From: Buddleja alternifolia
Taxonomy: Eukaryota; Streptophyta; Magnoliopsida; Lamiales; Scrophulariaceae
Assembly: GCA_019426215.1 (NCBI GenBank)
Contig: CM033399.1
Coordinates: 26,359,022 to 26,423,021, forward strand
Direction: 5' to 3'
Length of the DNA stretch: 64,000 bases
Within the stretch, counting starts at the first letter, position 1, and each line of letters opens with the position of its first letter. Of the stretch, positions 45,601-58,230 are shown piece by piece. The notes under the pieces are model-generated. The model worked only from the letters and a program-made list of their open reading frames with translations, did not search any database and was not told the origin of the DNA. Made by a program: the position numbers and the translations under genes.

Positions 45601-45838
45601 AACAATATTTTTCAACAATTTAAGAAAGTTATTAAACTTAGAGGGTGTTGGCTTATAAACTTATTTAAACACCTTGTAAGATGCTTTTTGAGCATATAAG
45701 ATATTGGATTTGTATTTTAATAACAATATTTTTCAACAATTTAAGAAAGTTATTAAACTTAGAGGGTGTTGGCTTATAAACTTATTTAAACACCTAAGAT
45801 GCTTTTTGAGCATATAAGATATTGGATTCGATTTAAAT
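45601..45838. repeat. Tandem duplication of 121 bp at a MITE end
   Basis: Unit 45601-45721 is repeated at 45722-45838. Both copies contain TTCAACAATTTAAGAAAG and the MITE start GAGGGTGTTGGCTTATAAAC. The second copy lacks four bases (TGTA) in CACCTTGTAAGATG. Confidence 0.85.
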
Positions 45839-45946
45839 TACAAATGGGGTTTCTAACTTATTTATAATCATTTTATAAGTAACCTTAACATTTTTATTTT
45901 GAAAGTTTATAAGCTCTTCTCAAAAAAATATTGAAGAGACTTTTTT

Positions 45947-48900
45947 TTATTGCAACGAGAAGGGGGACCCTAATGAACTAGCCCGACAGATCCGATTTTG
46001 CTCCAAATTATTGCTCAAATTCGGACTCGGGGATTGTATGACATGAAGGGTGTGCTCAAAACCCTCTTTGGCGAGACCATCCGTCACTCGATTGGCTTCT
46101 CTCAAAACATGCACAATGTTAACATGCCAATCCAATGTCCTTTTCTGCCTGATTTGTTCAATGAGAGTGAAGTTGTGGTGTGAAGCAGTGCCATCTTGGA
46201 TATTTGCAATAGCCTCTCTATTTGCCGATCCAAGGATCACATCTCTCAATTTAAGATCACGGGCCATTGTGCGACCATACAAAATCGTTGTTAATTCAGC
46301 TTCAAGGGGCGTGTCAATGCCCATGCAACCGCTAAATCCCCTTAACCAATGACCATGATGATCACGGATAACTCCTTCAACACTCTCTTCGTCGGCTTGG
46401 AGTTCGGTCCCCCTAAGGACTACGACATCCACATTTATTTTCCATTTACCCGGTTCAAGTGGTGACCACCCTACTCAAATGGAGATATCACGTGGGTCAA
46501 TTTCATGTAGGTCAATTTCATTATTTTAAAGCCTGATGGCTTCCTCGACGCGTCGCTAAACAAAATTAATCTCATCCTCGATATTGCTCCCATCATTTGC
46601 ATGTATAGTAAGTATCATTGCGAACCTGCCACATAAAATTAAGAGTTTCAGTAAAGGTGATATCCCAATGCGAACTCCACTCATACCTGTTAGCAAATGT
46701 CGTAGAAAAAGGTCACATGGTATCTAGGAGCTACCAATTTACTACAAATGTGGAAATTCTCCGCTTGACCAACGTGTGGTTGGTGAGGAGTTTGTTATGT
46801 CAAGTGAGCCACAAAAAGAACTTCATTCGATAAGCCACTTTCACTTTCCAAAGACGTTTCAAAGCTCTCGTGTCCGTAGTGGTGCTTTGAGATGGCTCGA
46901 TAAGGAGTTGATTGTAAGCACTTTTACAAGAGTATTTGCCATTAGCGGAAAATTTCCAAACTGTTGTATCTTCCATATGTGCCATGTCATCCACATTCCA
47001 GTCGTCGAGCTCGTTTCAGATATCCTCGGGGAGCCCGTCCTTGTCTGCCCAATTCCACTTGACACTCGATGTCTAGTAGTTTTCTACCACGCGATCAGCG
47101 TCGGCAGCTGAGGTTCCACGTCAAGTCGCTGCACGAGCAGTTTTTGTCATGTCCAATGATCTCTCCAAAAATGAATTTAGAACCCCACCCCAATCGCCAG
47201 GTTATGCCCGATTCCAAAACAGGTAAGCCCGCCTGTATACTCTTCCATGAGTGGGAGGTAGCATTACGGGCTTTTGCTCGTTTATGGTAAAGATATCAGC
47301 ACTTGGACGCAAAGTTTATGTTCATCCATAATAATTTTTCACCCGAGCTTTCCCAATAAAGCTTGATTAATAGCCCTAGCGCGACGAAGGCTAAGTCCCC
47401 CATATATCTTAGATCGACACACATTGTTCCAAACAACATGATGAATTTCCCTAATCTCGTTCGAACCACCCCACAAGAATTTTCTATTTTCCTAGTCTAT
47501 TTTCTTACCAGCTGGAAGAAGTGAAGTTTGCATGTAATATGACGGCATGGCGAATGTGATTGCCCTTTATCAAGGTCGTCCTCCCTGCCAAGGACAATTG
47601 ATTCATCTTCCACCTCTTCAGCCGTTTCTTAACCTTGTCAACTAAAAAATTATAGTCCCATTTCAAAACCAGTGTTTGATGGAGATGGCCCCCCAAGGTA
47701 TCTCCTTAAGTTTAGATTAAAGCTCAAGTTGGCTCGCCTACTGATACTTCGAGCCTGAGATTGTTCGACATTAGCAAAGAAGAAAATCTTGGATTTATGT
47801 AAGTTCACCAACTGACCCAATATTGCACAATAAGATTGGAGCGTCTGGCTAATATTGTCGGTCTAAGATTCTGAGGCCTCTCCAAAGAGGATTAAATCAT
47901 CTGCGAACATTAGGTGAGAAACCTAGGGCCCATTTCGAGATGTCAAAACCGTGTTCCAACACCGACAGACTGCTTCTGTGATCATAGATCCTAGATTTTT
48001 TCATACAAAAAACAAAGAGATAAGGAGATAGGGTAGTCCCCTTGTCTCTGACCTCGCTTTGGACTAAACCAATCTGTCGTTATGCCATTCCAAAGGAGGG
48101 ATATTTTAGCTGTGGTATTGCATTCCAAAATAAGACGAATCCAAGGCAAGAGGAATTTCATTTCACACAACATATTTTTCAAAACTTTCCAATCAATTAT
48201 GTCATAAGCTTTCTCAAAATCAATTTTAGCGATGAAAGAACCCTTTTTCCCTTTCATCACTCACAGATTATAAATAACCTCTTGAGTTATGATTATATTA
48301 TTAATAGTTTGACGCCCCTTGATGAAACTACTCTGAGTTTGGGGGATCAAATTATCCATCATAGTACTCAACCGGTTAGTCATCGTCTTAGTGATGATTT
48401 TAAGAATAACGTTATTAAGACCGATTGCACGAAAATTTGTTAAACGTGTTGGTTACTTTCTTTAGGGATTAACACAATGAGAGATTCATTAATATGAGTA
48501 TCAATCATACCAGTACGAAGCACCTGACTTACTGTACGTGTCACTGCATCCCCGACATAATCCTAGCATTTCTGAAAGAATATCGGCTGTATACCATCCA
48601 GCCCCGGGGATTTCTTAGGATGCATATCCCACACTGCCTGTTTAACTTCTTTTTTTATAATTGGTAGCTCAAACCTATCAATTTGATGGTATCTAGCTTC
48701 AAAAAGCTTGATGTGATGATATAGTCTCTCACCGGCGTCCTTGAGCCACATAGATATGGTAGAAATCGATCGCCATCTACCTGAGATTTGGCTCGTGAGC
48801 TTCCCATTTTCCATCATCCCGAAACAACCCATGAATTTGTGCCCGATTTTGTTTAGCGGTGGCAGCGGTGTAGTAAAATCTAGTATTTAAGTTCCTTGAC

Positions 48901-49646
48901 TGGATCCACCGAATACGGAACTTTTGTTTCCAAAAAATATCTTCTTGAGGAAATGTGTCTTGATATTGATTTAACAATTTGCCTTCTAATTTCTGTAAAT
49001 AACGATTATACTGAACTCCTAAGCCCTTTGTATCCCACCAATCCATGCCACCAGCTCCCTCTTCTTACGTAAAATATTCCTAAATACTTCATTATTCCAT
49101 TCGTCTGCAATGGTTCTGATTTTCCTAAGTTGTTCCTATATGTCCTGTTCTTCTCCCCTAGGCCACATATTCAGAATCATAAGCTTAAAATGATTATCAA
49201 GAAACCACGTTGATTCCATTATGAAGATCCAATTTTGAAGTGGCTGATCTCCCCCTGTTAAGAGATCCACGAGAAGTGGGGAGTGGTCGGAAGCAATACG
49301 TGGTAAGTGTGTTGTTGTCGCTGCGGGGAACGCAACTCTCCACTCACTATTACAGATAGCCCTGTCTAACCTTTCTCATCTAACCTTTCTTGGAGAGACG
49401 GATTCCCTCCTTTCGCCCAAGCGTAGGGAGACCCCACAAATTTTAGGGCAATAAGACCTATGTTGTCCACAAAATCCACGAATTTCCTGCACTTATACTG
49501 TTTGATGGGACATTCATATCGCCAGCCATCATCCATAGACCCTAAATACCTATAGTCAATTGTTTCACATGCGCCCATAGATTGTCTCGAGTTTCCACCT
49601 GTGGACTGACACGCTAGAACCTCACGTGTTTGCACAGCAAGTGGAC
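45947..49646 (-). pseudogene. LINE ORF2: endonuclease end, RT, zinc finger, RNase H
   Basis: From 49646 down: endonuclease block SPQVETRDNLWAHVKQL and MMAGDMN-like residues, and KFVDFVDNIGLIALKFVGSP (49480-49420). The RT has MHPKKSPGLDGIQPIFFQK (48620-48563), IAKIDFEKAYDIIDWKVLK (about 48200) and catalytic FADD at about 47895-47906. Post-RT blocks include KKRLKRWKMNQLSLAGRTTL (47600). The zf-RVT region is VWKFSANGKYSCKSAYNQL (46994-46800). A C-terminal RNase H (46432-45947) has GVIRDHHGHWLRGFSG, PLEAELTTILYGR and HVLREANRVTDGLAKEG. Many stops and frame changes. The RNase H domain places it with the plant L1 elements that carry one. Confidence 0.8.
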
Positions 49647-50560
49647 TGGTCGTGTGTAGTAATAAAGTGGACAATTAAGTCCGGATGTCGAACCACAAGG
49701 ACTTATATTTTAGTTTATGATTTGCAATAAGAGAAAAGACAATGAAAGTAAAGTAAGAATAAAACAACTAAGTAAACAAAGAACAAAAGTAAAGAGGAGC
49801 AATAGATTGAAATTTCAAGCGTTAAAGACGACTAAGGCGCATGTTAGGGCTCAATTTGATACAATATCTTTCTAACGTGAGTTGTCGAATCATTAGACCT
49901 ATGTTGCGATGGTGGAAAGTTCCTTAAATAATTACTACCCGATGTCTCGGCGATAATAATCCTATGATTAATTGACGGTCCTCAAAATATCTCTATCCTA
50001 GAATCTAACCAACAATGATGCATTCAAGCTCTAGAATTTCCCCCGATTAATCCGGCTAACTGCATCCGGGAATCTCTACCGTTTGTCACTTAACAGGCAA
50101 TTCCTCATTGTTTGCGGATTATGTTGTGAATCTCATGCACCCTAGATCAATTTTCTCTCGAAACATTCACCTAGGCAATTTATCGAACATATGGTGATCA
50201 AACACATGTAAGTAGAACAAATACAAATTCACAACACATAGCAACACATGAATTGATTCAGTCAAACAAATATTATATAGATACTTCACAAATAAGCCTT
50301 CACATGGCCTTAGTCTTATAGATCTAGTTCATCATCAATGGTACAAGAAAATCTAAAGCAAGCATGTATATATTCATAGACAAATATATAATGAAAGCAA
50401 TGAAAAACTCCCTAATACACTTGGTTGATGATGAAATCAAGTTGAAGACTTCAATCCTTTGCTAATCCTCCTTCTTTGTCCTCTAAAATATGATGTATAT
50501 GGGTAGTTTTAGTTCCAAAAGTTCCTAAAAACCGAGCCCCAAAGTTTTTTTCTTCATTCC

Positions 50561-51776
50561 TGATGGGTGTCGAATCCACACAAAAATAATTCCTACTCCT
50601 AAATTTGTAGATAGTGGTGAGCAAGGTCGAATCCACAGGGATTGGTTCAGACTTAATTCTCAATGAACGAATAAAATAAAAGGGGGGATTTTTAACAATC
50701 AATTAAACTAAAATTAAAATAAATAACAAAAATTATTAAAATCAAGAGATGCAAAATTAAACAAGTAGAAGAAATCAATTTATGGTGAGATTCTAGCCTA
50801 AGGAGTTATCTCCGTTTTGATTCAAATAGTTGATCCTTGATGCAAAGATACTTCAATGTTCTTGAATAAATTGGCTATAGTTATTAACAAGCTCTAACAA
50901 CCTAGTTTCTCCTTAATTTATCGATAACCAAAACAAGCTCTTTGATTACTTCTCTTATTGATTAAACAACCCTAAATAAGCTCTTAGGATTTAATTTAAC
51001 AATAGCATTAAAAAATAGAGAAACACCAATTCTAGCCAACAAACTCGCAAGCTCGATTCATTTAGATTAGATCACATATTTTCATAACAACAATCGAAAA
51101 CTTGTCCATAATCAACGTTATTAACTGCCACAAATATTAGAATTAACCAAACAATTACGGATTTGGGATTCTAAATGGCTATTTACTATTCCGACAATCA
51201 AATAACGGGCCCTTATTATTTAATTAATCAAAATAATAATTTCAACGAACACAGAAAAATATGCAAATACTCAAGAACAAAGAAGGAATAAATATAAATT
51301 AGATCTCACAACTTTTGTAGAATCAAAACTTCAATAATCCTTGGCTAGAACTTGAGTTTTTAGCAATACATCTTGAAAGAAATAAAAACGCAGAAATTCT
51401 TCTTCTTCTCCATGACAATAATCGTGTAGTATCAAAAAGTGTAGAAGAGTGGAAGAGAGAATAAAATTCCAGCAAATCTAATTATATATACCTAGCCAAA
51501 AGACTTCTAACTAAAATAAAACTCTAATTCTAAAGGAATAAGGAAAATACTAATAAAACTCCAAAAAGAAATAGGAAAGCTTCTAAAAAAATAGGAAGAC
51601 TCCTACAATTTGATGTGTCTTCTTCTTTTTCTCCATCTTTTTCTTCCTTTTCTTCTTTTATGAACTTTCACCTATCAAAATTAGAAAATCATAATAAATA
51701 TCTATAATTTAAACTCAAATACTAATAAAAGAATAAAGGACATATATGTAAAATATGCATAAAATGCACACTAACA
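50561..51776 (-). repeat. 3' LTR of the Athila-like element
   Basis: 1216 bp, beginning TGATGGGTGTCG and ending CACACTAACA on the plus strand. It adjoins the polypurine tract read on the minus strand. Confidence 0.93.
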
Positions 51777-53915
51777 AATTCCCCCACGCTTTAACTCTTG
51801 CACGTCCTCGTGCAAAGACAAAAGACTCAAAAAGAAAAAGAAAAAAAATAACTAAAACTAACCACTTTCGTAGGTATCACGATTGCATTTAGCGTATGCA
51901 ACAAGCCTTTAAACCCTTAGGTTACCCTAGTGGACGAGTTGTGTCTCGTGAGGGTTTGCAGATGATATACCCACAAAATCGATCTCTCAGTGTACAACAA
52001 GCAAGTCAAAGAAACTTATTTTTCCAAACATCAACCCTTATCATCAAAATTTTTAACAAAAGTCTTTAAAGATATCATTCATGCCTCAACCATAACTTTC
52101 GTATCCATACATACTCTTCAAAAATTCACAAAAATCCATGACTGTAATATCACGTATACAACATTCAACTCGCATTATCCATTTCTATCTCCTCAAGCAT
52201 TTCATAACCAATTTAGCACCAATATCATACTTTGATTTACTTTATGCAATTACTTGTCTTTTGACGCGAATACAAATATTGGTCATGAATGCACCCGGTT
52301 ACTCAACAAGTTTATCATTTATCATTTGATACCCTCTTATAACCCTATTAGGATACTAACACAGTAGCAGGTTTGGGCCGATAGATCCCAGACCAGTTGG
52401 CCTTAGGTTACTAAGCTTGAAAACTCCTCAGGCTTAATCCCTTCAGTGTAGTTAGCCCCAGGCGCTACAAGAGGTTATATCATACACATTTTAAGCACAA
52501 ACTACTTCATAGGGTCTTAATTCCCATATTTTCAATTCATCTTCACTTTAATTTCACCAAAATTGAAACCTAAGAAAATATCAACGAATTTCTGCGAGTC
52601 AAATATCACATACACAATCATGCTAGATTACAAACTTTCACAAATATCTCAAAGAAACATGTACTTCAACAATTGTAACAGTATAAGCATGCTTGACTTC
52701 TCTCATGAATTTCATCAAATTTCTCAAATCAAAAGAATTGATATTTCAAAAAAATTTACACTAACTTAACTCGTTGCACACTAAGAGAATTATACACACA
52801 TCACGACAAAGGATTTAACCCCCTCCCCCACACTTATTTCATGCATTGTCCTCAATGTATCTCAATGTATAAAAATATAAAGCATAAGAGGAATAAAAAA
52901 AATGGAGGTAAAGGAACGGGACTCCCCTGAATTTAGATGTGTGAACCCGATATCAATCCGGTGGAATATGGAATATGGATCCGGTGTTGAATGATGTGTA
53001 CTGTGGCTTGATGAGTTTGAACCGGAGGCTATTCACAATTTGTGTGTTCAAAAGAACGGCTATTCACAACTTTCAGTTGCATAGCAGCTGCTTGATTTAC
53101 ATACACAGATTTTCGTATCCTGGATTTAAGGAAGGATGAGGGTGGTCGGCTTTGTCAGCAGCCGGCGCGTGTGTTTGTTGGTGGTGACGCGACGGCATCA
53201 CGTTTGTGGGAGGAGGTGGCGGTTGAGACGATGACTGGCGTCGGCGCTCGCTTGTGGCTGCGATTCGGCGGCGAGATTTTTCGGCCGTGTAGCAGCGGCG
53301 GTCGAGATCCGGCGGTGGTTGCTTCCTCATGGTGGTGACCGGCGGTGGTTTGGTGGAGATGGAGCTTGAAGCTTCAATGGTGGATGGAATGGTTATGGAG
53401 TTGAAGCTTTATTTTGCTTCTGTAGAAGAAAAATTGGGGGAGGAGACAATTAAGTCAAAAGAAAGAAAAAGATAGGGAAGAAAGCTGAAAAGGTAAAGTA
53501 ATTGCTGAGAGAAAAGGAAAATTCGAATTTTTTAATTAATTTTTTTTTTCAAATTTTTCCAAAGGTTGAAGTGTATTAAATTCAGAGTGTGACTTATAGT
53601 TGGGCGTGGGCACGCCTAATTTTGAGTCATGAATTATTAACAATGTGCACAGCTAAACAGATTGCCACTTTGAATAAAGCGTGGGCACGCCTAATTTTGA
53701 GTTGTAATCTGTCAATTAAAACCAATTTTTTTTTTCCGAAAATTTTCTAAGTTTAAAACGTGCCCCCGTGTGACCTTGGGATGTGTTTCACCTCAAAGTA
53801 AAAAATGAAAAATATAAATAAAAGCAGAAAATAAAGGAACGAGAAAAGGTAGAATCTTGGGTTGCCTCCCAAGTAGCGCCTTTCTTTAACGTCTTTGGCT
53901 AGACGAGGTTATGGC
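51777..53915 (-). other. Non-coding interior of the Athila-like element
   Basis: It replaces the missing pol region. It contains a purine tract on the minus strand (GTGTGGGGGAGGGGGTT, near 52815-52835) besides the one beside the LTR, and a GC-rich, gene-like segment at about 53080-53400. The rest is AT-rich with many stops in all frames. Confidence 0.6.
53080..53400 (-). other. GC-rich gene-like segment inside the Athila-like element
   Basis: On the minus strand a leader-like stretch (CCATCTCCACCAAACCACCG) leads to an ATG at 53330 and an open frame of 77 residues rich in Arg, Pro and Ser (RKQPPPDLDRRCY, RRRIAATSERRRQ, SQPPPPPTNVMP). The base composition and CpG content are far above the surrounding element and resemble the first exon of a plant gene. 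It may be a captured host fragment. No parent gene is recognised. Confidence 0.4.
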
Positions 53916-56168
53916 TCAAATTGCATAAGTAGGAGGTTCAAAGCCATCATTGTGCCAAGCTACCTTTAGTAGATCATCATCATTAAGTTCAATAATTCGC
54001 TGCATCAACAAGTTAGTAACATCTTTGGCAAACATAGAATGATCATCATTAGGATACTTCATGGAATCATAAATACTAAATTCTATGATTTCACCATTTG
54101 CTTCCATAGTAATTATCCCATTATGAATATCAATGTTAGTTCTAGATGTTTTAAGAAATGGTCTTCCAAGTAAAATGGGAGCAAAATCACAAGAGTTATC
54201 TTCGCCCATATCAATAACATAAAAATCAGTAGGAAGAACCAAATCATTAACTTGAACTAATATGTTTTCAAGAACACCATCAGGATATGTATTAGACCTA
54301 TCAATTAATTGGATAATCACATCCGTTCCTTTCAATTTTCCCACATTCAAAGATTCATAGAGAGAACGAGACATGATATTAATAGAAGCTCCTAGATCTA
54401 ACATAGCCTTTTCAATTTGCACATCACCTATCTTACAAGGAATAGTAAACATACCTGGGTCCTCGCATTTTGGAGGTAATTTCTTTTGAATGACTGCAGA
54501 TACATTTACCTCATTTTTTCGGGGGGTCTCTAGAATTTCCTTTTCTTGGTCTTCCTTCACAGATTTCATAAACTCACCAGGAAACGGGGGAGATACCTCA
54601 ATTAGCTTGACCTGCTCGGTACGTGTCTCAGTCGGTTTGACGAGTTGAGGTTCCACGGATTTCTTCTCCAACTCTTCTTCTGCCTTACACTTAGAGTTAG
54701 CAAACCGACTAGGAAATGGTGGAGGTATTACAAATTTCTTGAGCTCTTGTAACCCCTTTTCACTTCTCAAAGTGACTGCACTAACATTCTGCTTTGGATT
54801 CACTATGGGCTGGGAGGGTAGCTTACTCGAGCTTTGGGAAAGCAATTCATTCACAGTTGTGGCTAACTGACTCATTTGACTCTCCAGATGTTGTATACTA
54901 GTCCTCGTCTCTTATTGAAATTGTTGTGTGTTAGTGGCTAATTGTTTAACAATTTCTTCAAGAGGCATACCTTGTGGGTTGGAGGATGGCTGAGGTGGTT
55001 GTGCTTGTTGTCTGGATTGATATGATTGTTGGAATACAATAGACCGTGGACCATAATTCAAATTAGGATGATCCCTTCACCCGATATTGTAGGTATTGGA
55101 GAAGGGATCATACTTTCTCTGTGGAGCCCCTGGAAATCCAACAACATTGGCTTGTTCGTGAGGATCCTCTTGAAGTGTAGGACACACCTCGGTAGTATGA
55201 CTAGGATTAAAGTAGATACCACATGCCTTCACTTGCTGTGTATTGCCTACTATCAATTTTTGCACTAGGGAAGTCAAATCATCCAGACGTTGATTCACTG
55301 ATGCGAAATTCACCTCATTCACCCCCTTCAGTGCAGTATCTTGTCGAGTGCCAAATTGTTGAGTGTTGGCAGCCATGTTGGAGATCAAATTTCTTGCTTC
55401 TGTGGGAGTTTTGTGTACCATTGCGCCTCCACTCGCAGCATCTATCATATTTCTCCACATTGTTGACAACCCTTCATAGAAATACTGGATTAGGAGTTGT
55501 TCAGGAATTTGGTGTTGTGGGCAGCTGGCTACTAGTTGCTTAAACCGCTCCCAGTATTCATACAACGATTCTCCACTGATTTGCCTAATCCCGCATATCT
55601 CCTTTCTTATGTTGGCAACTCGTGAGGCGGGAAAGAATTTCTCTAAGAATTGTTTCTTCATTTCGGTCCATGTCTGGATTGAACCAGAGGGTAGATAATA
55701 GAGCCAATCCTTAGCTCTGTCAGCTAGTGAAAACGGAAAAGCCCTCAGTTTGATTTGATCTTCAGTGACATTCCTTGGTTTCATCGTTGAACAGACCACG
55801 TGGAATTCTTTCAAGTGTTTGTGGGGATCTTCTCCTGCAAGACCACGGAAAGTAGGAAGTAAATGAATAAGACCAGATTTTAATTCAAAATCTACCTCAA
55901 GGGTGGGATATTGAATGCAAAGAGGTTGTTGGTTTATGTTTGGCATGGCTAACTCCCTTAAAGTTCTCTCGTTGGTGTTGGCCATGACTTCAAGTTCCTC
56001 TTCTGAATCACTGGATGTGTCACTCAATTCCAAAGTTAAGTTCAATCCGGGAGATGAAGTAGATGGGACTCCTTGAGCACGTTGCTTGGCTTCTTTTCGT
56101 AGTCGGCGAGCTGTTTTTTCAATTTCAGGATCGTATTGAAGTTCACCTGCACGAAGAGATCGAGGCAT
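53916..56168 (-). pseudogene. Athila-like gag-protease, two premature stops
   Basis: The start MPRSLRAGEL at 56168 is preferred because the open frame before it reads through the primer-binding site. The gag capsid contains GLIHLLPTFRGLAGEDPHKH, FPFSLADRAKDWLYYLPSGS and QYFYEGLSTMWRNMIDAASG. After PFSNTYNIG the frame meets a TGA at 55077 where the family has Trp, and a TAA at about 54913 where CAA is expected; both are single transitions. The same frame then runs 54875-53916 with the Athila-type protease site AMLDLGASINIMSRSLYESL and LLGRPFLKTSRTNIDIHNG. Translation stops at 53916 with no RT following. Confidence 0.82.
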
Positions 56169-56227
56169 AAAACAGAACAGGCAACAAAAATTAACTATAT
56201 AATGAGAAATAAATCTAAAAGCACCAA

Positions 56228-56249
56228 TCCCGGCAACGGCGCCAAAATT
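56228..56249 (-). promoter_or_regulatory. Primer-binding site of the Athila-like element
   Basis: The minus strand reads AATTTTGGCGCCGTTGCCGG directly after the 5' LTR, the standard sequence at this site in Athila/Tat gypsy elements. Confidence 0.8.
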
Positions 56250-57464
56250 TAATGGGTGTCGAATCCACACAAAAATAATTCCTACTCCTAAATTTGTAGA
56301 TAGTGGTGAGCAGGGTCGAATCCACAGGGATTGGTTCAGACTTAATTCTCAATGAACGAATAAAATAAAAGGGGGGATTTTTAACAATCAATTAAACTAA
56401 AATTAAAATAAATAACAAAAATTATTAAAATCAAGAGATGCAAAATTAAACAAGTAGAAGAATCAATTTATGGTGAGATTCTAGCCTAAGGAGTTATCTC
56501 CGTTTTGATTCAAATAGTTGATCCTTGATGCAAGGATACTTCAATGTTCTTGAATAAATTGGCTATAGTTATTAACAAGCTCTAACAACCTAGTTTCTCC
56601 TTAATTTATCGATAACCAAAACAAGCTCTTTGATTACTTCTTTTATTGATTAAACAACCCTAAATAAGCTCTTAGGATTTAATTTAACAATAGCATTAAG
56701 AAATAGAGAAACACCAATTCTAGCCAACAAACTCGCAAGCTCGGTTCATTTAGATTAGATCACATATTTTCATAACAACAATCGAAAACTTGTCCATAAT
56801 CAACGTTATTAACTGCCACAAATATTAGAATTAACCAAACAATTACGGATTTGGGATTCTAAATGGCTATTTACTATTCCGACAATCAAATAACGGGCCC
56901 TTATTATTTAATTAATCAAAATAATAATTTCAACGAACACAGAAAAATATGCAAATACTCAAGAACAAAGAAGGAATAAATATAAATTAGATCTCACAAC
57001 TTTTGTAGAATCAAAACTTCAATAATCCTTGGCTAGAACTTGAGTTTTTAGCAATACATCTTGAAAGAAATAAAAACGCAGAAATTCTTCTTCTTCTCCA
57101 TGACAATAACCGTGTAGTATCAAAAAGTGTAGAAGAGTGGAAGAGAGAATAAAATTCCAGCAAATCTAATTATATATACCTAGCCAAAAGACTTCTAACT
57201 AAAATAAAACTCTAATTCTAAAGGAATAAGGAAAATACTAATAAAACTCCAAAAAGAAATAGGAAAGCTTCTAAAAAAATAGGAAGACTCCTACAATTTG
57301 ATGTGTCTTCTTCTTTTTCTCCATCTTTTTCTTCCTTTTCTTCTTTTATGAACTTTCACCTATCAAAATTAGAAAATCATAATAAATATCTATAATTTAA
57401 ACTCAAATACTAATAAAAGAATAAAGGACATATATGTAAAATATGCATAAAATGCACACTAACA
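56250..57464 (-). repeat. 5' LTR of the Athila-like element
   Basis: 1215 bp. The first bases read TAATGGG against TGATGGG in the partner, a G-to-A type change at the LTR tip beside the primer-binding site. Confidence 0.93.
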
Positions 57465-57930
57465 ATTCCCCTTGAGTATGTATTTATAGAGCTCAAAAAC
57501 AGGGGTTCCGGTGCCCAGGCGTGGATGAAGTGGCGCAGGGGCATGATAGAGGCGGTTAACCACGCACAGGCGTGAGTCAAGCCACATACGGGCGTGACAG
57601 ACAGAATCAGCCGTTTTCTTGTATTTCAGCGCAGCAATCTTGTTTCCTTCATAACATTTTCCATAGACCTCCGATTTGGATGATTCAAGTTGCCACGTGA
57701 AGCTAACACAGAGATATACAACTTTGTACTAGGAAACTTTCTCAAATTAGGCCTATAAAAATACAGAAATTTGGTGTTTTCGTGCATTATTCCTCAATTG
57801 CAGTGATTTTCCACCTTTACTCAATAAGCACACAAATTAAACACATATGTGGTATAAATCATGCATAAACCAATATAAATCACATAAATATGAGGCTCTA
57901 AAACATATAAATTCGCACCCTATCATGGAC

Positions 57931-58230
57931 AATACTAAAAAATTCCAACCTATATTTCTCTCATGTAGTACAATTGCTATGATACATTGATCATTAGCCT
58001 CCAAAAACTCGAGAGGTACCTTCCCCGAGTTCTAGAAAAACCTCTCGCATCAACTTTTTCAAATTTGTCAAATTGACTTCATCTTATTATAGCTTATGCC
58101 TTATCACTATGGTTTCTAGTTTCCATGAGCACAAGAATTAAAGGGTTTTGAGTCCAAAGAACCTCCATTAGAGCATTAACGAAGTTAGGACTGCCGGCTC
58201 CTCTACAATTTCAAAAATAGTCTTCATCAG
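57931..58230 (-). pseudogene. LINE ORF2, endonuclease N-terminal part
   Basis: The minus strand contains the hallmark start of plant LINE endonuclease: NCRGAGSPNFVNALMEVLW followed by LVLMET, the catalytic Glu, near 58120-58210. A one-base-type lesion separates it from the ATG at about 58227. The reading continues to the TSD of the solo LTR at 57930 and resumes at 49646. Confidence 0.7.

Larger units (their letters stand above)
50561..57464 (-). mobile_element. Young Athila-like gypsy element with gag and protease only
   Basis: LTRs 50561-51776 and 56250-57464 differ at about eight positions by eye. The 5-bp duplication ATTCC lies at 50556-50560 and 57465-57469. On the minus strand: 5' LTR, primer-binding site ATTTTGGCGCCGTTGCCGGG, gag-protease (56168-53916), a 2.1-kb non-coding region, polypurine GCGTGGGGGAATT, 3' LTR. 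No RT, RNase H or integrase is present, so it must have been moved by enzymes from elsewhere. The few LTR differences mark it as the youngest datable insertion in the window. Confidence 0.9.
49647..57925 (-). mobile_element. Solo LTR inside the LINE, split by an Athila-like element
   Basis: The outer edges are TGGTCGTGTGTAGTAATAAA (49647 on) and GCACCCTATCA (to 57925), flanked by TGGAC at 49642-49646 and 57926-57930. Removing 49647-57930 restores the LINE endonuclease sequence. Without the nested element it is 1370 bp (49647-50560 plus 57470-57925). On the minus strand it starts TGATAGGGTGCGAATTTATA and has a TATA box CTATAAATAC near 57480-57490, so it is a minus-oriented gypsy-type LTR with no internal region. 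Confidence 0.75.
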
